Under the pieces are notes generated by a model, which did not search any database, was not told where the DNA came from, and saw only the letters and a program-made list of their open reading frames with translations. A stretch of DNA of 64,000 bases from Centroberyx gerrardi (taxonomy: Eukaryota > Chordata > Actinopteri > Beryciformes > Berycidae). The translations under genes and the position numbers were made by a program. Below, piece after piece: positions 51,767 through 63,501 of this stretch. The DNA is taken from contig NC_136017.1 of assembly GCF_048128805.1 (NCBI RefSeq), positions 7,102,307 through 7,166,306 on the forward strand. The letters run 5' to 3'. How positions within the stretch are numbered: the stretch's first letter is position 1; each line of letters begins with the position of its first letter.

Positions 51767-53916
51767 CAGAAGTGCCGCTTGGAATTATTGGTCCAAACTA
51801 TCTCACTGCCTCCCTTCTTCCGAACCTCACATCGCAGGTGGTGGCTATACCTTTGGGGCAAAATTTTCATTATGTATTATATAATATAAATGGAACAAAT
51901 GGAGAGAAGGACCCATTTAGAGCTTCAATTGGTCCTTCAAATAGTTCCATGTAGGACCATTTTCCCTCAAAGGACCATCGTCAGTATTGAGAGACATGAG
52001 CTTGCAGGTTGCAGAGAAAGAGCAATGCCCATTGTTGACCACAGAGTGGCAGTGCTGCTGTGTGTAAGAGAGCCGGCCTGACTGCAGGTGTGAGGTTAGC
52101 CCATGCATTAATGCGACACCTAAATCCACCAAGCTCTGATGCAGCTCACCTGTATCATTGTCCTGTCCTTGTCAGATGAATAGTAAAGTCTTTCCCATGA
52201 GGACCCACTGAGGGTACGTGACATGATGCAGAACTGACAGCACACAGTCAGAAAAAGGGGTCCATTTGTGTTCTTTAATGTACAGCTGCCATTAATGTTC
52301 TCTCAAAGGGTCAAGGTAGTAATTTGGAGCTAAAAAGGTACATATAAATTCCTGACTGGCAAAGGGTAGTTACATGTTTGTACCATTTTTCTCTCATCTA
52401 GAGGTACAATCAGTTTAGGTCTTTCTACAGCAGACATTAAACTTGTGGTGGGCTATAGGCCTAGTCGAGACTGTGTATAGCGTACTTTGCATTAGTTATT
52501 AATTGAGTGTATTAATTTAGTGTTGTCAGGAATAGGCAGGGCACCGCACAAGAAGAACCATGCTAGATAAGGTCCTTTGTTTAAGATATGTTCCACTTGA
52601 AGATCCACACTGAAAGCTCAAAGTAGGGTAGTAATCATTTACAAAAGATGTAAAAGGACATTTTGAACAGATAATCCTATTAAAATCCATTGTTAGGGGA
52701 CTACAGCTTGTCAGGACATGCAGTAGGAAATTGGCTGCTATTAATGTGCTTGCATGCAAGTTTGTCTGTTAGAAAGTTTAGGTGTAACCTCTGTCCTCTA
52801 TAAAACGTGTGTACCATGTTTCTTCTGTTAAATACCTGCATCCTGTAAAGCGGATATCTGTACAGGTACATGAAAACCGTGATATAAAAAAAGGTGTGTG
52901 TGCGTGCGCGCTTGTGTGTGTGTCCTGTAGGGATCATTGTGTCAGCGCAGCTTCATTAATCTCCCAGTGTCATGGGACTCGTCTGAACTCCAAAAGAGGG
53001 CCAGAGAGAACAAGCTGCCCCCCCAGGGAGCCACTCCGTTTACCCTCCACACACTCGGGTCACTCCTCACATCACACACACTTAGACAACACAATGTCAA
53101 ACCCCAGCAGCGGGCCCGGAAGCTCCGTGCTGAGGCCGCTGAGATCTATAGGAGGCAATGCTGTATGTGTGTTTGTATTTTTGTGTGTGCATGCATGCAT
53201 CAGAGCGTCAGAGAGAGAAGGTGCGAGAGAGAACGTACATATTTGACAATGCTGCAGTATGTGGGTCATATGTGTTACAGAAAGTTACATGGTTTCCTCA
53301 AGTAGCAAAAGGCAAAACTGTGCCATGAATATATCATAAATATTTATTTCCTCTCAATAATGCATAGGAAAGCACATATACTGATTACATTCCAAAACAT
53401 GCTGCTATAAATATCTCAAAACTCTCACACCGGGATGAGCCTCACATTATACAGTTATTATACAGTTTCCCAATGGACTAGGATCAGTGTATCGGTTTAC
53501 TGATATATCAGGCTGATATTGGCCTTTTAATAAAAAATGGATATTGGCCAGTCAATGTCATCCACCTCCAATATGATGGAGGTGAGGATATGATTTTACT
53601 TTATGATTTTGCAATGGAACCTGCCTCACCCTGCTGCTAACCCACCTAAAATAAATTCATTAGTGGCATTATGGCTTTCAATGGAGAGTTTTAGTGTCCC
53701 ATGATGTCCTAAATGCTGTTTCAGAGGCTTTTCTACTCTGATAAGAATAAAATTCTGGGGGAAACACTGAATATTTAAATTTTTTGGCATGAAAATTGTC
53801 AAAATTAAAGATATATCACCAGATGAAAAATTGGTATCAGCCTTCAAAAATCCATATTGGTCAAACCCAGCAATACCCTACTGTATCGGTTATTATCTTA
53901 AGAGCCAGTTTTTGAA

Positions 53917-53918
<2 letters not shown>
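51767..53918. other. non-coding region
   Basis: AT-rich sequence with no supported gene. The part at about 52,930-53,170 is more CpG-rich. At 53,480-53,872 is a repeat (separate entry). Confidence 0.4.
53480..53872. repeat. dispersed ATATCGG-type repeat, copy 2
   Basis: Related to 24,885-25,350 in the same orientation, sharing GGAGAGTTTTAGTGTC, AAACACTGAATA and a CCTTCAAAAATCCATATTGG terminus. Confidence 0.6.

Positions 53919-53949
<31 letters not shown>
53919..53949. repeat. (TG)n microsatellite
   Basis: About 15 TG units, followed by degenerate TG-rich sequence to 53,995. A (CA)n tract of similar length lies at 54,361-54,388. Confidence 0.9.
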
Positions 53950-53952
<3 letters not shown>

Positions 53953-53999
53953 TTGTGAGTGTGTGCGTTCATGTTTTTGTTTGTGCCTGTGTCTGTGAA

Positions 54000-54260
54000 T
54001 GGGATCCAAATTCCTACTGTCTCATGGCACGGCGTCCATCTCAACTTTGCCGCCCCACTGTCGCTGCCGATGAGCTGGCACAAAAATGGCGGTCGACTGC
54101 TGCTGGCTCCTCTCTCCTTTAATGAGCTGGTGTGCGATTCAAACCGCGTCTCGCGCCCCTGGCTCCTGGCAACGGGGAAGCACCGGGCCGGGCCGGTTTT
54201 GTCAATGTTCAACCAGACACGGGCAGAGACTCGCGGCCAAATTGGTCCAAAAACTAGCCA
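54000..54260. other. CpG-rich unique segment
   Basis: Between two microsatellites lies a 260-bp stretch with many CpGs and no repeat signature (GGCACGGCGTCCATCTC, AAAATGGCGGTCGACTGC, GGGCCGGGCCGG). It contains AAAATGGCGG (YY1-like) and CTCCTGGCAACGG. Either an unannotated CpG-island promoter or conserved non-coding DNA; no exon can be supported. Confidence 0.35.
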
Positions 54261-54356
54261 AATGCACTTTGACCTTTAATACTAGGGAAAGTGAGGAAGG
54301 GAAATTGTTTATGCAGCACACCCAGTCACACACCCATGCATTGGCACGGCCTCTCT

Positions 54357-54387
<31 letters not shown>

Positions 54388-54951
54388 TGATAAGACACCC
54401 CTGACAAGACCTTTAATACTTGCCCTTTTGACTGAGGGAAAAGTTTGTGTTTGTTTATCTTCCTATGCCTTACTGCACAGTTCAACTAAATACTAGGGAA
54501 AGGACATTGGACAAATCAAGGCGTAGCAGGTGTGCTGCTAACGTTACACAGACTTCTGGGATTGGAAATGTTATACATGACTGAACCGCTATGCTGCCGT
54601 GGCTGGTAAGAGTCCCGATAAGTCGACAGCCTATTTCACAATAGTTCTCATCAAAAACACAAAAACTGCTTATCCATATCCATGTTTTCATTTGGACAGC
54701 AAATGTGAAAATGCTGGCTGCGCTGAATTGCGGGCGCATATTTTTCTGCGAGCTGGAGGCATTTTGATGTGATATGTCCTGAGTTCTGCTTTCTAGGGTG
54801 CTGGGGCTGTGAAGAGTGCACAATATATGCAGTCAAATGCAACGTGGTGTGTGTGTGTTGGCATGTTTCGTTGGTGGTGTAATATTTCTGAGCTTATGGG
54901 AAGGTCAAATGCCGTTTACTGTCATTCCATCAGTGAAAGGACTACATCCTT

Positions 54952-55598
54952 AAGCCTAGGTCACACTGCAAGACTGTTCAAATCTTGCCCCGACAAGAGC
55001 AGTTCACACTAAATGACTGGTGACTAGGAGACAGGGCAAATATGTGCGTCACACACATGAAGATGAGGCATTACACGCTACCTGATTCTGTCATTCAAAA
55101 ACGTTTACCCATTCAACCGGAACATTTCACTGTAAATACTGTTACAAAATAGCTGTTGATGATCCAAGCATGTTGCTATTTCATACCATTTTATATGAGA
55201 TGTATTCCTCCAAATTGTGTAGCAACGTATCAAGAGTGGAGCACATTAGTTGGGAGTTGGAAATCTTACTGATGTAAACTATCTATGTGGGTGAGAGTTG
55301 TTAAAAGCGACTTCTCTTCTCTTGATGCTCTTTTTCTTGGCCCTTGAGCTAAACTCCCATTGGCTGTTGCCAGCATCAAACAGATTTCAGTCTTGGTGAG
55401 TCTTGGACCGCTTCACACTACATGAGCCTGGCCAAACTGGACCCAACAACTTCGTCAACACAAAAAAAAAAAAAAAAAATCTTGTCGGGCCAAAGGGCAA
55501 GCCAGTTCACACTTCAGGATAATTTGCGCTGATGGTCGGGATGAACCAGCTGGGCTTAGAATCGGTCTTAAAATCGCCTAGTGTGACCTGGCCTTTTA
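54952..55598. mobile_element. MITE with AGGTCACACT ends
   Basis: The left end AAGCCTAGGTCACACT is mirrored at the right by AGTGTGACCTGGCCTTT. About 647 bp, with further TTCACACTA-type subterminal motifs (55,010, 55,420, 55,510) and an 18-base A tract at about 55,462. No transposase. Confidence 0.6.
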
Positions 55599-56159
55599 GA
55601 CAAAATAGGCGCTTTGAATTCTTGAACGGGGCTCAAGTGACGGCACTTTTCACCTGCGATCTTCTTCTCTTCAGAGGAGAGGGAAAGCACTGTCGAGCTG
55701 AGTGACGCGTCTGCTTTGAGACGACCGGCAACAAAGCTTGAGCTGATGACTTCCTTGTTGACAAAACTGCTTGATCAATAAGGCAGGGACAGACAAGGAA
55801 GCTCGACTGCTCAGCTCAGGAATGCCTCTCCTCTCTTTCATTCTTTCATTCTTGTTCATAGTTCTTTTTTCTCTTTATCTTTATCTTTTTCTCATACTGT
55901 TTCTTGATCTTTCTCATAGCCTTTGTTTGCATCTTTCTCTCTTTCTTTCTTTCTTTCTTTCTTTCAGTTCAGATGAGGTGCGCATAATATGCTACTCAAT
56001 TATTTCCTCTCCACCGTGCATAGGAAAGCACACATACTCATTGCATACTTTTATTGCCATCTCCCCTTTTCCCTATGCAGTTGCTCTAATGAAAAACAAA
56101 TGGCATCATCACCACCTCACCTTACTACAAAGACATAATCTATCCAGGCTGAAGTAGAG

Positions 56160-56480
56160 GAGAGCAGTGCCAGTTTTGGAGCGCAGCCACAGTCCGATAT
56201 CAGATAGAGTCCAAGTGGATGGGAGGTGTGGATAGGAGGAGGTTTGGGACGCGGCCGAGGCCCTGGTCCCATGGCGGCCGGCGGTGCCTGTGTTTTAATG
56301 TTCCTCTGTGCGCTGTGATCAGCAGATGCATCAGAGTGATGATGACGCGCTGAGTAGAACAAAACTGTGTTTAATGGGCTGGAGGCTCGGCTGCTGTGCA
56401 GCGCTGGCACAGGACAGAGAGGGAGAGAGAGAGGGAAGGAAGGAGGGAGGGAGGGAGAGAGCAAGGGAGAGAAACTGAAT
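56160..56480. other. CpG-rich unique segment with GA-rich end
   Basis: A unique CpG-containing sequence (GGGACGCGGCCGAGGCCC, CCATGGCGGCCGGCGG, GATGATGACGCGCTGAG) ends in a (GGGA)n-like tract at about 56,418-56,468. Possible regulatory DNA; not coding as far as I can see. Confidence 0.3.
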
Positions 56481-56521
56481 CGTTTTGTCACCTAATTGTA
56501 TCATTTAAAGTGCTAAAGCTA

Positions 56522-56757
56522 CACTACAGAAACTATCCATCTTAACAAGTCATTTAGACGTGTTGAGTCTTAAAAATCTTATTTTTCTTAGAATGAGTGA
56601 AAACAAATCTGCCACTGTAGTGAGAAAATGTCACTTGTTTTCAATGCAAATCAGCTTTTCAAATATAATTTTCTTGAATCAATGGAATTATCTCACCCCA
56701 CTGGCTTTTCACTGGCTTTAAGGAAAACAAGATTATAAGCTCAATATTATACTAAAT
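56522..56757. mobile_element. foldback MITE (CACTGCAAAAA family), truncated
   Basis: It starts CACTACAGAAACTATCCATC and runs to TATTATACTAAATG, where the right terminus is replaced by an (AT)n tract (56,758-56,826). Confidence 0.65.
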
Positions 56758-56826
56758 GTGTATGTGATATATATGTATATATATATCTATATATATATAG
56801 ATATATATATATATCTATATATATAT
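56758..56826. repeat. (AT)n-rich palindromic microsatellite
   Basis: Alternating TATATA with interspersed ATCTATATAT and TATAGATATA, self-complementary over most of its length. Confidence 0.9.
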
Positions 56827-56914
56827 GCACTTATTACACCTATAGCTTTCAGCACATGGAATTGTACAGCAGTGAGGGATCAGTTATGGCCCCCAGTCTT
56901 CACCTTAAACACTA

Positions 56915-57231
56915 CACTGCAGAAGATGTTCATCTTAAGACATTTCGTCATTGAGTCTTAAAACCTTATTTTTCTTAAAAGAAGAGAAAAAAAATGTAAT
57001 AATTTCATCTGTTTTTATATTTTTTTGGAATAAGTGACAATATCTTGAAGTAAAGCGGATCACTCCACATCAAGATCTTGTCACTTGATTAAAGAATTTT
57101 TTTTTATCAAGTTGATTTGCATTGGAAGCAAGTGAAATTATCTTCAGATTCTTTCATGATTTAAGAAAAAATAAGATTTTAAGAATCAATACCAGACTAA
57201 ATGACTTGTTAAGGTGGATAGTGTTGCGGTG
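56915..57231. mobile_element. foldback MITE (CACTGCAAAAA family), full length
   Basis: 317 bp from CACTGCAGAAGATGTTCATC to GGTGGATAGTGTTGCGGTG. Its flanks are shared with the copy at 59,808 (see findings). Confidence 0.75.
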
Positions 57232-58072
57232 AATGGCTGGGGAAAACCCTAACACTGATTGTAGATCAGTATCAAAGCTGCACTGGATTCATTGTTGACC
57301 TTCATGGGCGAGTGGCTGTGAGAGAGCCTGATTCCTCAGCCAGGAGACTGTAATAAAGCTAATGGAGAAAAAAGGGAGGGGGGAAAAGAGAGAAAGGGGG
57401 GGAGGAGAAGAGGAGACAGCAATGCATAGGTTCCCTATCCAGCCTCCACTGCATATATACACTGCAAGGCGTATATACTGTTATGTGCCATTCCTATCTG
57501 CCTTTGATGAGCTTTCCCGTTTCTCTGTCTCTCTCTGTTGCTCTGTTTCTCTCTCTCCTCCTCTCTCTTCTTCCATGTCTCCATATAATCCTCTTTTGTA
57601 TGACTCTTTCATACTCTCTCTGCTTTTTAATCAGGATAATTAGGCTTAGTCGTCTCCCTCGCCATTCCTTTCCTATAGAAAATGGTGGAATATGTGTGCT
57701 AAATAATGTTCCTTTTGTTTAGGGCTAATCACCCCCAAAAAATTGAGTTAAAAGTTACATATTTTTTTGATGACAATGTTGAAGGTTAGAGGGAAGGCAG
57801 TGATGCTTCACAAAATCCATTTGAATGATCACTAAGGAAATGAGACAAGGATACAAGGACACATCATGGGGTACTGCTCAGCTTTGCATGACTTCTGCCT
57901 TGTCTCTTCCCATTTTCATTCTTGCTCTTGACACAGAGATGATCCTGAATCATCTGTAGGTCAACAGTCCTCTAACTGTCTGGACTCCTTAAAGGCTGCA
58001 GTCTGGGAGAAGGCATTATGCTGCAATATTGGGACTACATCTGGCCTTTCTATAGGGATTTTCGGCTTGGCA
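57232..58072. other. unique sequence between MITE copies
   Basis: GGCTGGGGAAAACCC flank, a purine tract at about 57,362-57,420, a pyrimidine-rich (CTCT) stretch at about 57,515-57,570, and AT-rich sequence. No gene supported. Confidence 0.4.
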
Positions 58073-58882
58073 TTCTGCAAAAAAAATGGCTTTTAATCTT
58101 ATATCGAGTCTTGAAATCTTAATTTTCTCAAAACAAGTGAAAAAAAATCAGATGGGGTGAGATAATATCACCTTTTCCCCATGCATTTTACATTGATTCA
58201 AGAATTGTATTATAATAAGTGACAGTATTTTTAGAGAAAGAGGGAAAAGGCACAGTAGAGCACAGTACCAGCTCCATTCACACTGCAGCTGAAAATGTCC
58301 CAGTTCTGATTTTTTTCTCATCAGTGTGAACAGCAAAAGGCTGTATGGAGTCACATTTTTTCCAATTTCGATCATTTTTCAATTCTGATTTGAACGATGG
58401 ATATGGCACGCCACCTACATGCGACTATTAGTTGGAGTTTGTCAGTGTTGCCATGACATTAAGCAAAATCTTACGATATTTAACTGAGATTTTTGTCATA
58501 ATTTGGGTGCCCACTGTGAGCATACAGATCAGCGATGCACGGCAATGGAAAGAAAGCAAAATAGACAACTTGATTGATACTTTGGGAGGCGATGGCTGTA
58601 TCTGAAATGTGTTCAGAACAAGTGGGAGAAGCGTAGGTACAAAACAGATGCAACGTCTTTTGTTATTGTAACTCCGCGCACGTGTCTTTTCAACACCGCT
58701 GTCAGTTCATATTGGTATTCGGTTACATCGTAGGACAGATTTGAACAATCATCCAAAAAAGTCAAATATGAGCAGCAGTTCTGAAGTGAGCATTCATAGA
58801 TTTCACTTGTTTTAAGAAAAGTAAGATTTTAACAGCCAATACTTGGTTAAATAACTTTAAAATTAATATTTTTTGAAGTATA
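58073..58882. mobile_element. foldback MITE split by a second repeat
   Basis: Left half 58,073-58,235 (TCTGCAAAAAAAATGGC to TGACAGTATTTTTAGAG) and right half about 58,795-58,882 (TTCACTTGTTTTAAGAAAAG). The intervening 560 bp belong to a GTGTGAACAG-type repeat also present at 26,540-26,700. Confidence 0.55.
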
Positions 58883-58988
58883 GTTTTAGTGCTACAAATC
58901 ATACATTAAGGTTATAAACAATTTCAAAGTGGGAATGTGTATGTACCTGATCCACCATGTTCTCTCTCCCCTCCTTGTCTCTCTTGAT

Positions 58989-58989
58989 G

Positions 58990-59045
<56 letters not shown>

Positions 59046-59046
59046 A
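58989..59046. repeat. (CT)n(CA)n compound microsatellite
   Basis: About 15 CT units continue into about 13 CA units. Immediately followed by a MITE right end. Confidence 0.9.
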
Positions 59047-59131
59047 AATTCTCTCACCCCAGTTTCTCATATATTTTAAGAAAAATAACTCAATTAAATG
59101 ACTTGTTAAGACGGACATTTTTTGCAGTGTA
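59045..59131. mobile_element. foldback MITE, right-end fragment
   Basis: CTCTCACCCCAGTTTCTC to GACGGACATTTTTTGCAGTG matches the right end of the family. The microsatellite has replaced or expanded over the rest. Confidence 0.55.
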
Positions 59132-59350
59132 GCAAGGCCGAACCCTCTTGCTGCTCGGCAGCCGCAGTAACAGTTAACAGGATTAGGCATGGCTTACATA
59201 AACATCTCCCATGGCAACAGTGCACCGGCGCCAGGCAACGGCAGGGAGAGCAGCCGTGAACCGTCACCGGAAAACGTCACCACCGGCCCGGTCAGCTGAG
59301 TGTCAGCTGGCTTTGACGGCGTGCATATGATGTGTACGGCCATGTGTTCC
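59132..59350. other. CpG-rich unique segment
   Basis: A unique sequence embedded between MITE copies. It contains CATGGCAAC (half X-box) at about 59,208, GGATTA, a second GGCAAC, and CAGCTGAGTGTCAGCTG with two E-boxes. The density of CpG and known motifs makes it a regulatory candidate. Confidence 0.35.
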
Positions 59351-59355
59351 CACAG

Positions 59356-59677
59356 CATGCAGAAGATGTTCAGCTTAACCAGTCACTTAGCCTGAAAATC
59401 TGTTTTTTCATCAAAATCTGCCAATGGGGTGGGTTATTTTTTTCTTATTTCCAATTCAGTTTCACCTTTTTCGTGATTTTTTTATATTTAATTACTTGAA
59501 ATAAGGCAGATCACTTCACTTCACCAAGATATTGTCACTAGATGAAAGAAAATTGTTGATTTGCATTGGAAACGAGTGAAATTATCTCGAGTCTCAGTGA
59601 AATGTTCTTTCTTTACAAGAAAATAAGGACTAGATACCAGACTAAATGACTTGGTGAGATGGATATTTCTTGCAGTG
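59356..59677. mobile_element. foldback MITE (CACTGCAAAAA family), full length
   Basis: From CATGCAGAAGATGTTCAGC to TGGATATTTCTTGCAGTG, with internal GTGGGTT and GAAATTATCTCGAG arms. Confidence 0.7.
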
Positions 59678-59807
59678 AATAGCACACACTCTTGTATGAG
59701 TCATAAGTGAAAATGTTGAATATATACAGTGTGTTGACCTATATATCACAAGATTGGTACAGTAATGAGGGTTCAGTTACAGTCCCCAGTCCTCACCTTA
59801 ACCATTA

Positions 59808-60096
59808 CACTGCAAAAGATGTTCATCTTAACAAGCCATTTAGTTTTAAAATGTGATTTTCCTGTAAACAAGTGAAAATATGTGCAAAAAAAAAAAATGG
59901 GGTGAAGTAATTTCACAGATCTGAAACATGGGGCTATATCTTGAAATAAGGCGGGTTACACCAGTATCAAGATGATGTCACTTAAAGACATTTTTTGAGT
60001 TAATTTGCATTGGAAAACAATGTTTTTCCCCTTGTTTTGAGAGAAATAAGGATACCAGACTAATTGAGTCCCTAAGATGGATATTTTTGTGCAGTG
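59808..60096. mobile_element. foldback MITE (CACTGCAAAAA family), full length
   Basis: From CACTGCAAAAGATGTTCATC to GGATATTTTTGTGCAGTG, 289 bp. The terminal inverted repeats are about 35 bp with mismatches. The best-preserved copy in the window. Confidence 0.75.
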
Positions 60097-60880
60097 AGTG
60101 GCTGGGGAAAACCGTAAAACTGATTGCTCAAAGGGGAATAAAAAGTAAAGATTACTCCTACAAATTGTTAAAATTGGATCTATTTTCTGTTAAGGTATTT
60201 TCATGTAGAAACAACACTTCATGTTTTGTGGATAACAGGTGTGTGCAGTGTTGCCAACTCTCTTCTTAGTAGCTATTGGCTGCTCAAAAGGTCACCAGAT
60301 GATGTCATGCACTAATTTGCATATCAATATACTTGCTACGCCAATCCATACTGTGTATGGGAAGCACTGTGACCAGCCAACATCTTTAGATTAAACAAGC
60401 AAGTAGTGCAAATAGGCATCAGCTGTGCCAATTTATCGGCAAATTGTTCCCCAATATCTGAAAAAGTAGCTAGATTTGTCGCTAGATTTTGAGAAATAAA
60501 GTCGCCAGGGGGGTAATCAAGTTTGTTATGTTATACATGATAAATGCTGGTTGTTTTGGCCATACCTTGAAACAAACATGCTGCTATTGTGAAGATTCTA
60601 TTTTTTATGTACCATCAACACAACAAAATGTGATGGGTAGAATTTATCTGTTGGAGGTTTAAGGAGGTGACAGAATATGCTGACTGGCTTCTTGGTGTTG
60701 CCTTTGTTCGTCATGCACTTGCTAACAACATTGCAGACCGCTAATGAGCCTTTTTTACATGCTCATGTTTATGGATTGTGTGTGTAAGATTCAACAAGGC
60801 TGGTGCTGACACTTTATTTTCAAGAAGAGTGTTTTTGGTTGTTTTTGTCAGATGGCAAAAGAAAATTGTGCCCAAATTAA
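60097..60880. other. non-coding region
   Basis: It begins with the shared GTGGCTGGGGAAAACC flank, then AT-rich unique sequence. No gene supported. Confidence 0.4.
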
Positions 60881-61076
60881 AGGGGCATTAAGTAATCTAG
60901 GATTGGGATTGGGAATGTCTTGAAATTCCCGCTCCAAAACAGAAAGTACGGGCTGGAAAGTGAGTTTTGAAAGCCAGAAACCTCAGCGCCTGGTGAAATA
61001 ATCAAGTCATTTCAGTCAGATACTACACTATGGTTATTTTGTGCTACGGGGCAGTAAAATCTTACTTATTGCCCCT
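60881..61076. mobile_element. MITE flanked by TTAA
   Basis: The left end is AGGGGCATTAAGTAATC, and the right end GATT-like CTTACTTATTGCCCCT reads AGGGGCAATAAGTAAG in reverse. TTAA sits directly at both borders (60,877-60,880 and 61,077-61,080), as expected for Kolobok- or piggyBac-type TTAA target duplication. 196 bp. Confidence 0.75.
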
Positions 61077-61080
61077 TTAA

Positions 61081-62187
61081 TGTCTCCAGCTGTAGCAAAA
61101 AACTGTTGCAGACAACTGCGACTTGAACACTCCTTGTATGTTGTTTTAGCTGTTGTACTGTGTGTGTGTGTGTGTGTGTGCGTGTGCGTGTGTATGGATG
61201 TTTTGTGGCCTGCCAGTGCAGTGACAGTTTGGCACTGATGCCTGAAGTTTGGTCCCGTTGGATATACTAGGCCTTTAGAACGGTTCATTTCCCATAATTC
61301 CCTCAGGAGAGACCACATTGCTCAATGTCTTTCATGGCTGCGGCTCTGAAGGAGAGTAGAGGTCTCTCTCTCTCCCTCTTTCTCGCTCTCTCTGTTTTCC
61401 TCGAAATGTCTCTCTTTATATCTGGCCGACATTTTCTGTCCACAAAAGAGGCCAAGTATACTGGAGCTTTTAAGGGGACAGAGGAGAATTTGGCATTTTC
61501 ACTTCTTATCCAGCCTGCATAGTTCCGTGCCAAATGTACACCCATGTTTTAGGACTAGAAAATGTCACTGTGTAAAGGCTGTAGTGGGAAGAATACTTTA
61601 ACAGTAAAAGGTAGTTTGTGTTTCTCAAAATTAGGACCACATTTCCCATAAACCTTGCTTCTCTTGTGTTGATTTTGCTATTTATCCCCCTCCCTGGTGT
61701 CGCTCCATGTGCATTTGTTTTGAAGAGCAAGAAAAAGAATAACAGCAAATACTCATTCTGCTTGCGTTCAGGTATGCTAACACAAAGTTGAAGCCATGCA
61801 ATTAGAACAGTGGAACTGGACTAAAGCGATGTATTAACTTTCAAAGTAAAATATGTTTATGTTTTGTATTGTAAAGCGATATAGCAGATTGCTAGAGTGG
61901 CACACAATGTAAGATGTACAGTATCATTCACCCAGGTTTTGTCAAAATACAGACAGTGGCATCTGAGATATGAACATGCAAACAAACATCTTGTCCTCCC
62001 CCAACATCATTATGGGAGAAGAAAAACTTGTGGAGTGAAAACAGAAACCAGGAGGATTCATCACCATGAATGCCCAGACCATTTCAGCAAACCACCTTCT
62101 TTGTAATCTTCTCTCTTCATCCACCTTCAGCCTGTCTGTCTGTTTCACTGTCTGTATCTCTGACCCCCTTCCTACCACACACACACA

Positions 62188-62224
<37 letters not shown>

Positions 62225-62970
62225 TCAGCTCTCCATGTGCTGCTGTCTCTGTTTCTGTCTGCCTCCCTCTGTCCTTCCCCATTTGTCCCACTCTCTCTTT
62301 TCTCTGCCTCTCAGCTGAGATAAGGAGATTTAGAGGGAAGGGGGAGCGCTCCAATGCCCGACGGGTGGGAAGCATTTTTCTCTTAGCTCAGTTTTTTTTT
62401 TTTTTTTTTTTTTTTCATTTCCAAATGTTGTTATTCGCTTAAGAAGTCAGCCGACTCCAGTGTCACTGTTCAAGTTGAATGTCAGTCACTGTGACAATGA
62501 CGTTCTGACGATGTCCCGCATGTCCTCTCTCTCTCTCTCATATCTAGATTTTGCATTTCTTCTTGCTCTTGCAGTTGAAGACCGGTGAGATTCAAGGTAT
62601 ACTTTGTGCAGAACAAATTCCGGCAGGTTCGTACAGACAAAAGGACAAATTTGCGGAAAAACATGGAGCACCGCTTTTGCTTTGGAATCTGTGGAAACTA
62701 GTCTTCGAACTGGAATTATTCTCCCCAAATGTGTGACTATCTTTAATTGGTCTAAAATATCACGCGATTGATCTTGTTTCTCCATTTCCTTTTCCAGTTC
62801 ATTATGTTTGTTTACATCTCCGCGCTAACATTTTTTGGTCAACTCTTTCAAAATGAATCGATTGGAAGTACACCGCCGCCTTCAGACTGTATCACTCACT
62901 GTTTGGTATCAGTAATTGCAGCATGCATAATTTGACTTAGCATGAATTAGAGTAAATTGGTACTTCTCAC
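61081..62970. other. non-coding region with microsatellites
   Basis: (TG)n at about 61,160-61,193, (CT)n-rich at about 61,362-61,392, (CA)n at about 62,177-62,221, and a 24-base poly-T at 62,392-62,415. No supported gene. Confidence 0.5.
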
Positions 62971-63493
62971 CAGTGGTGGAAAAAGTACTCATATCCTTTC
63001 CTTAACTAAAATACCATAATGGAAAAGTACTACATTAAAAGTAACAGTTCTACATTCAAAAGTTTACTTAAGTAAAAGTGTAGAAGAATTAGCAGTACAA
63101 TGTACTTAAGTATCAAAAGTAAAAGTACTCATTCTGAAGCATGGTCCCTTTCAGAGTGTTAAATCATTGAAGCATTAACCTGTCAGAAGTATTTTAATGT
63201 TGTCGGTCTAACTGCTCCATATACTGTTGGGGAGTTTAAACTCTAACAATGCAACATATTTTATGAGCTTATTGTATGTTTTGCTTGTAAAACCTTATTC
63301 TGCAAAGTAACTAGTAACTCCAGCTGTCAGATAAATGTAGTGGAGGAAAAAGTACAATATTTCCCTCTGAAATGTAGTGGAGGAAAAGTAGAAAGTTTCA
63401 CAAAATGGAAATACTCAAGTAAAGCACCAGTACCTCAAAATTGTACTTAAGTGCAGTACTTGAGTAAATGTACTTAGTTACTTTCCACCTCTG
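62971..63493. mobile_element. hAT MITE with perfect 8-bp target-site duplication
   Basis: 523 bp starting CAGTGGTGGAAAAAGTACTC and ending GTTACTTTCCACCTCTG, with CTTCTCAC directly repeated at 62,963-62,970 and 63,494-63,501. Short CAG...CTG ends plus an 8-bp duplication are the hallmarks of hAT transposition. The interior has repeated TACTTAAGTA and AAAGTACT motifs of a common fish non-autonomous family. Confidence 0.9.
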
Positions 63494-63501
63494 CTTCTCA
63501 C

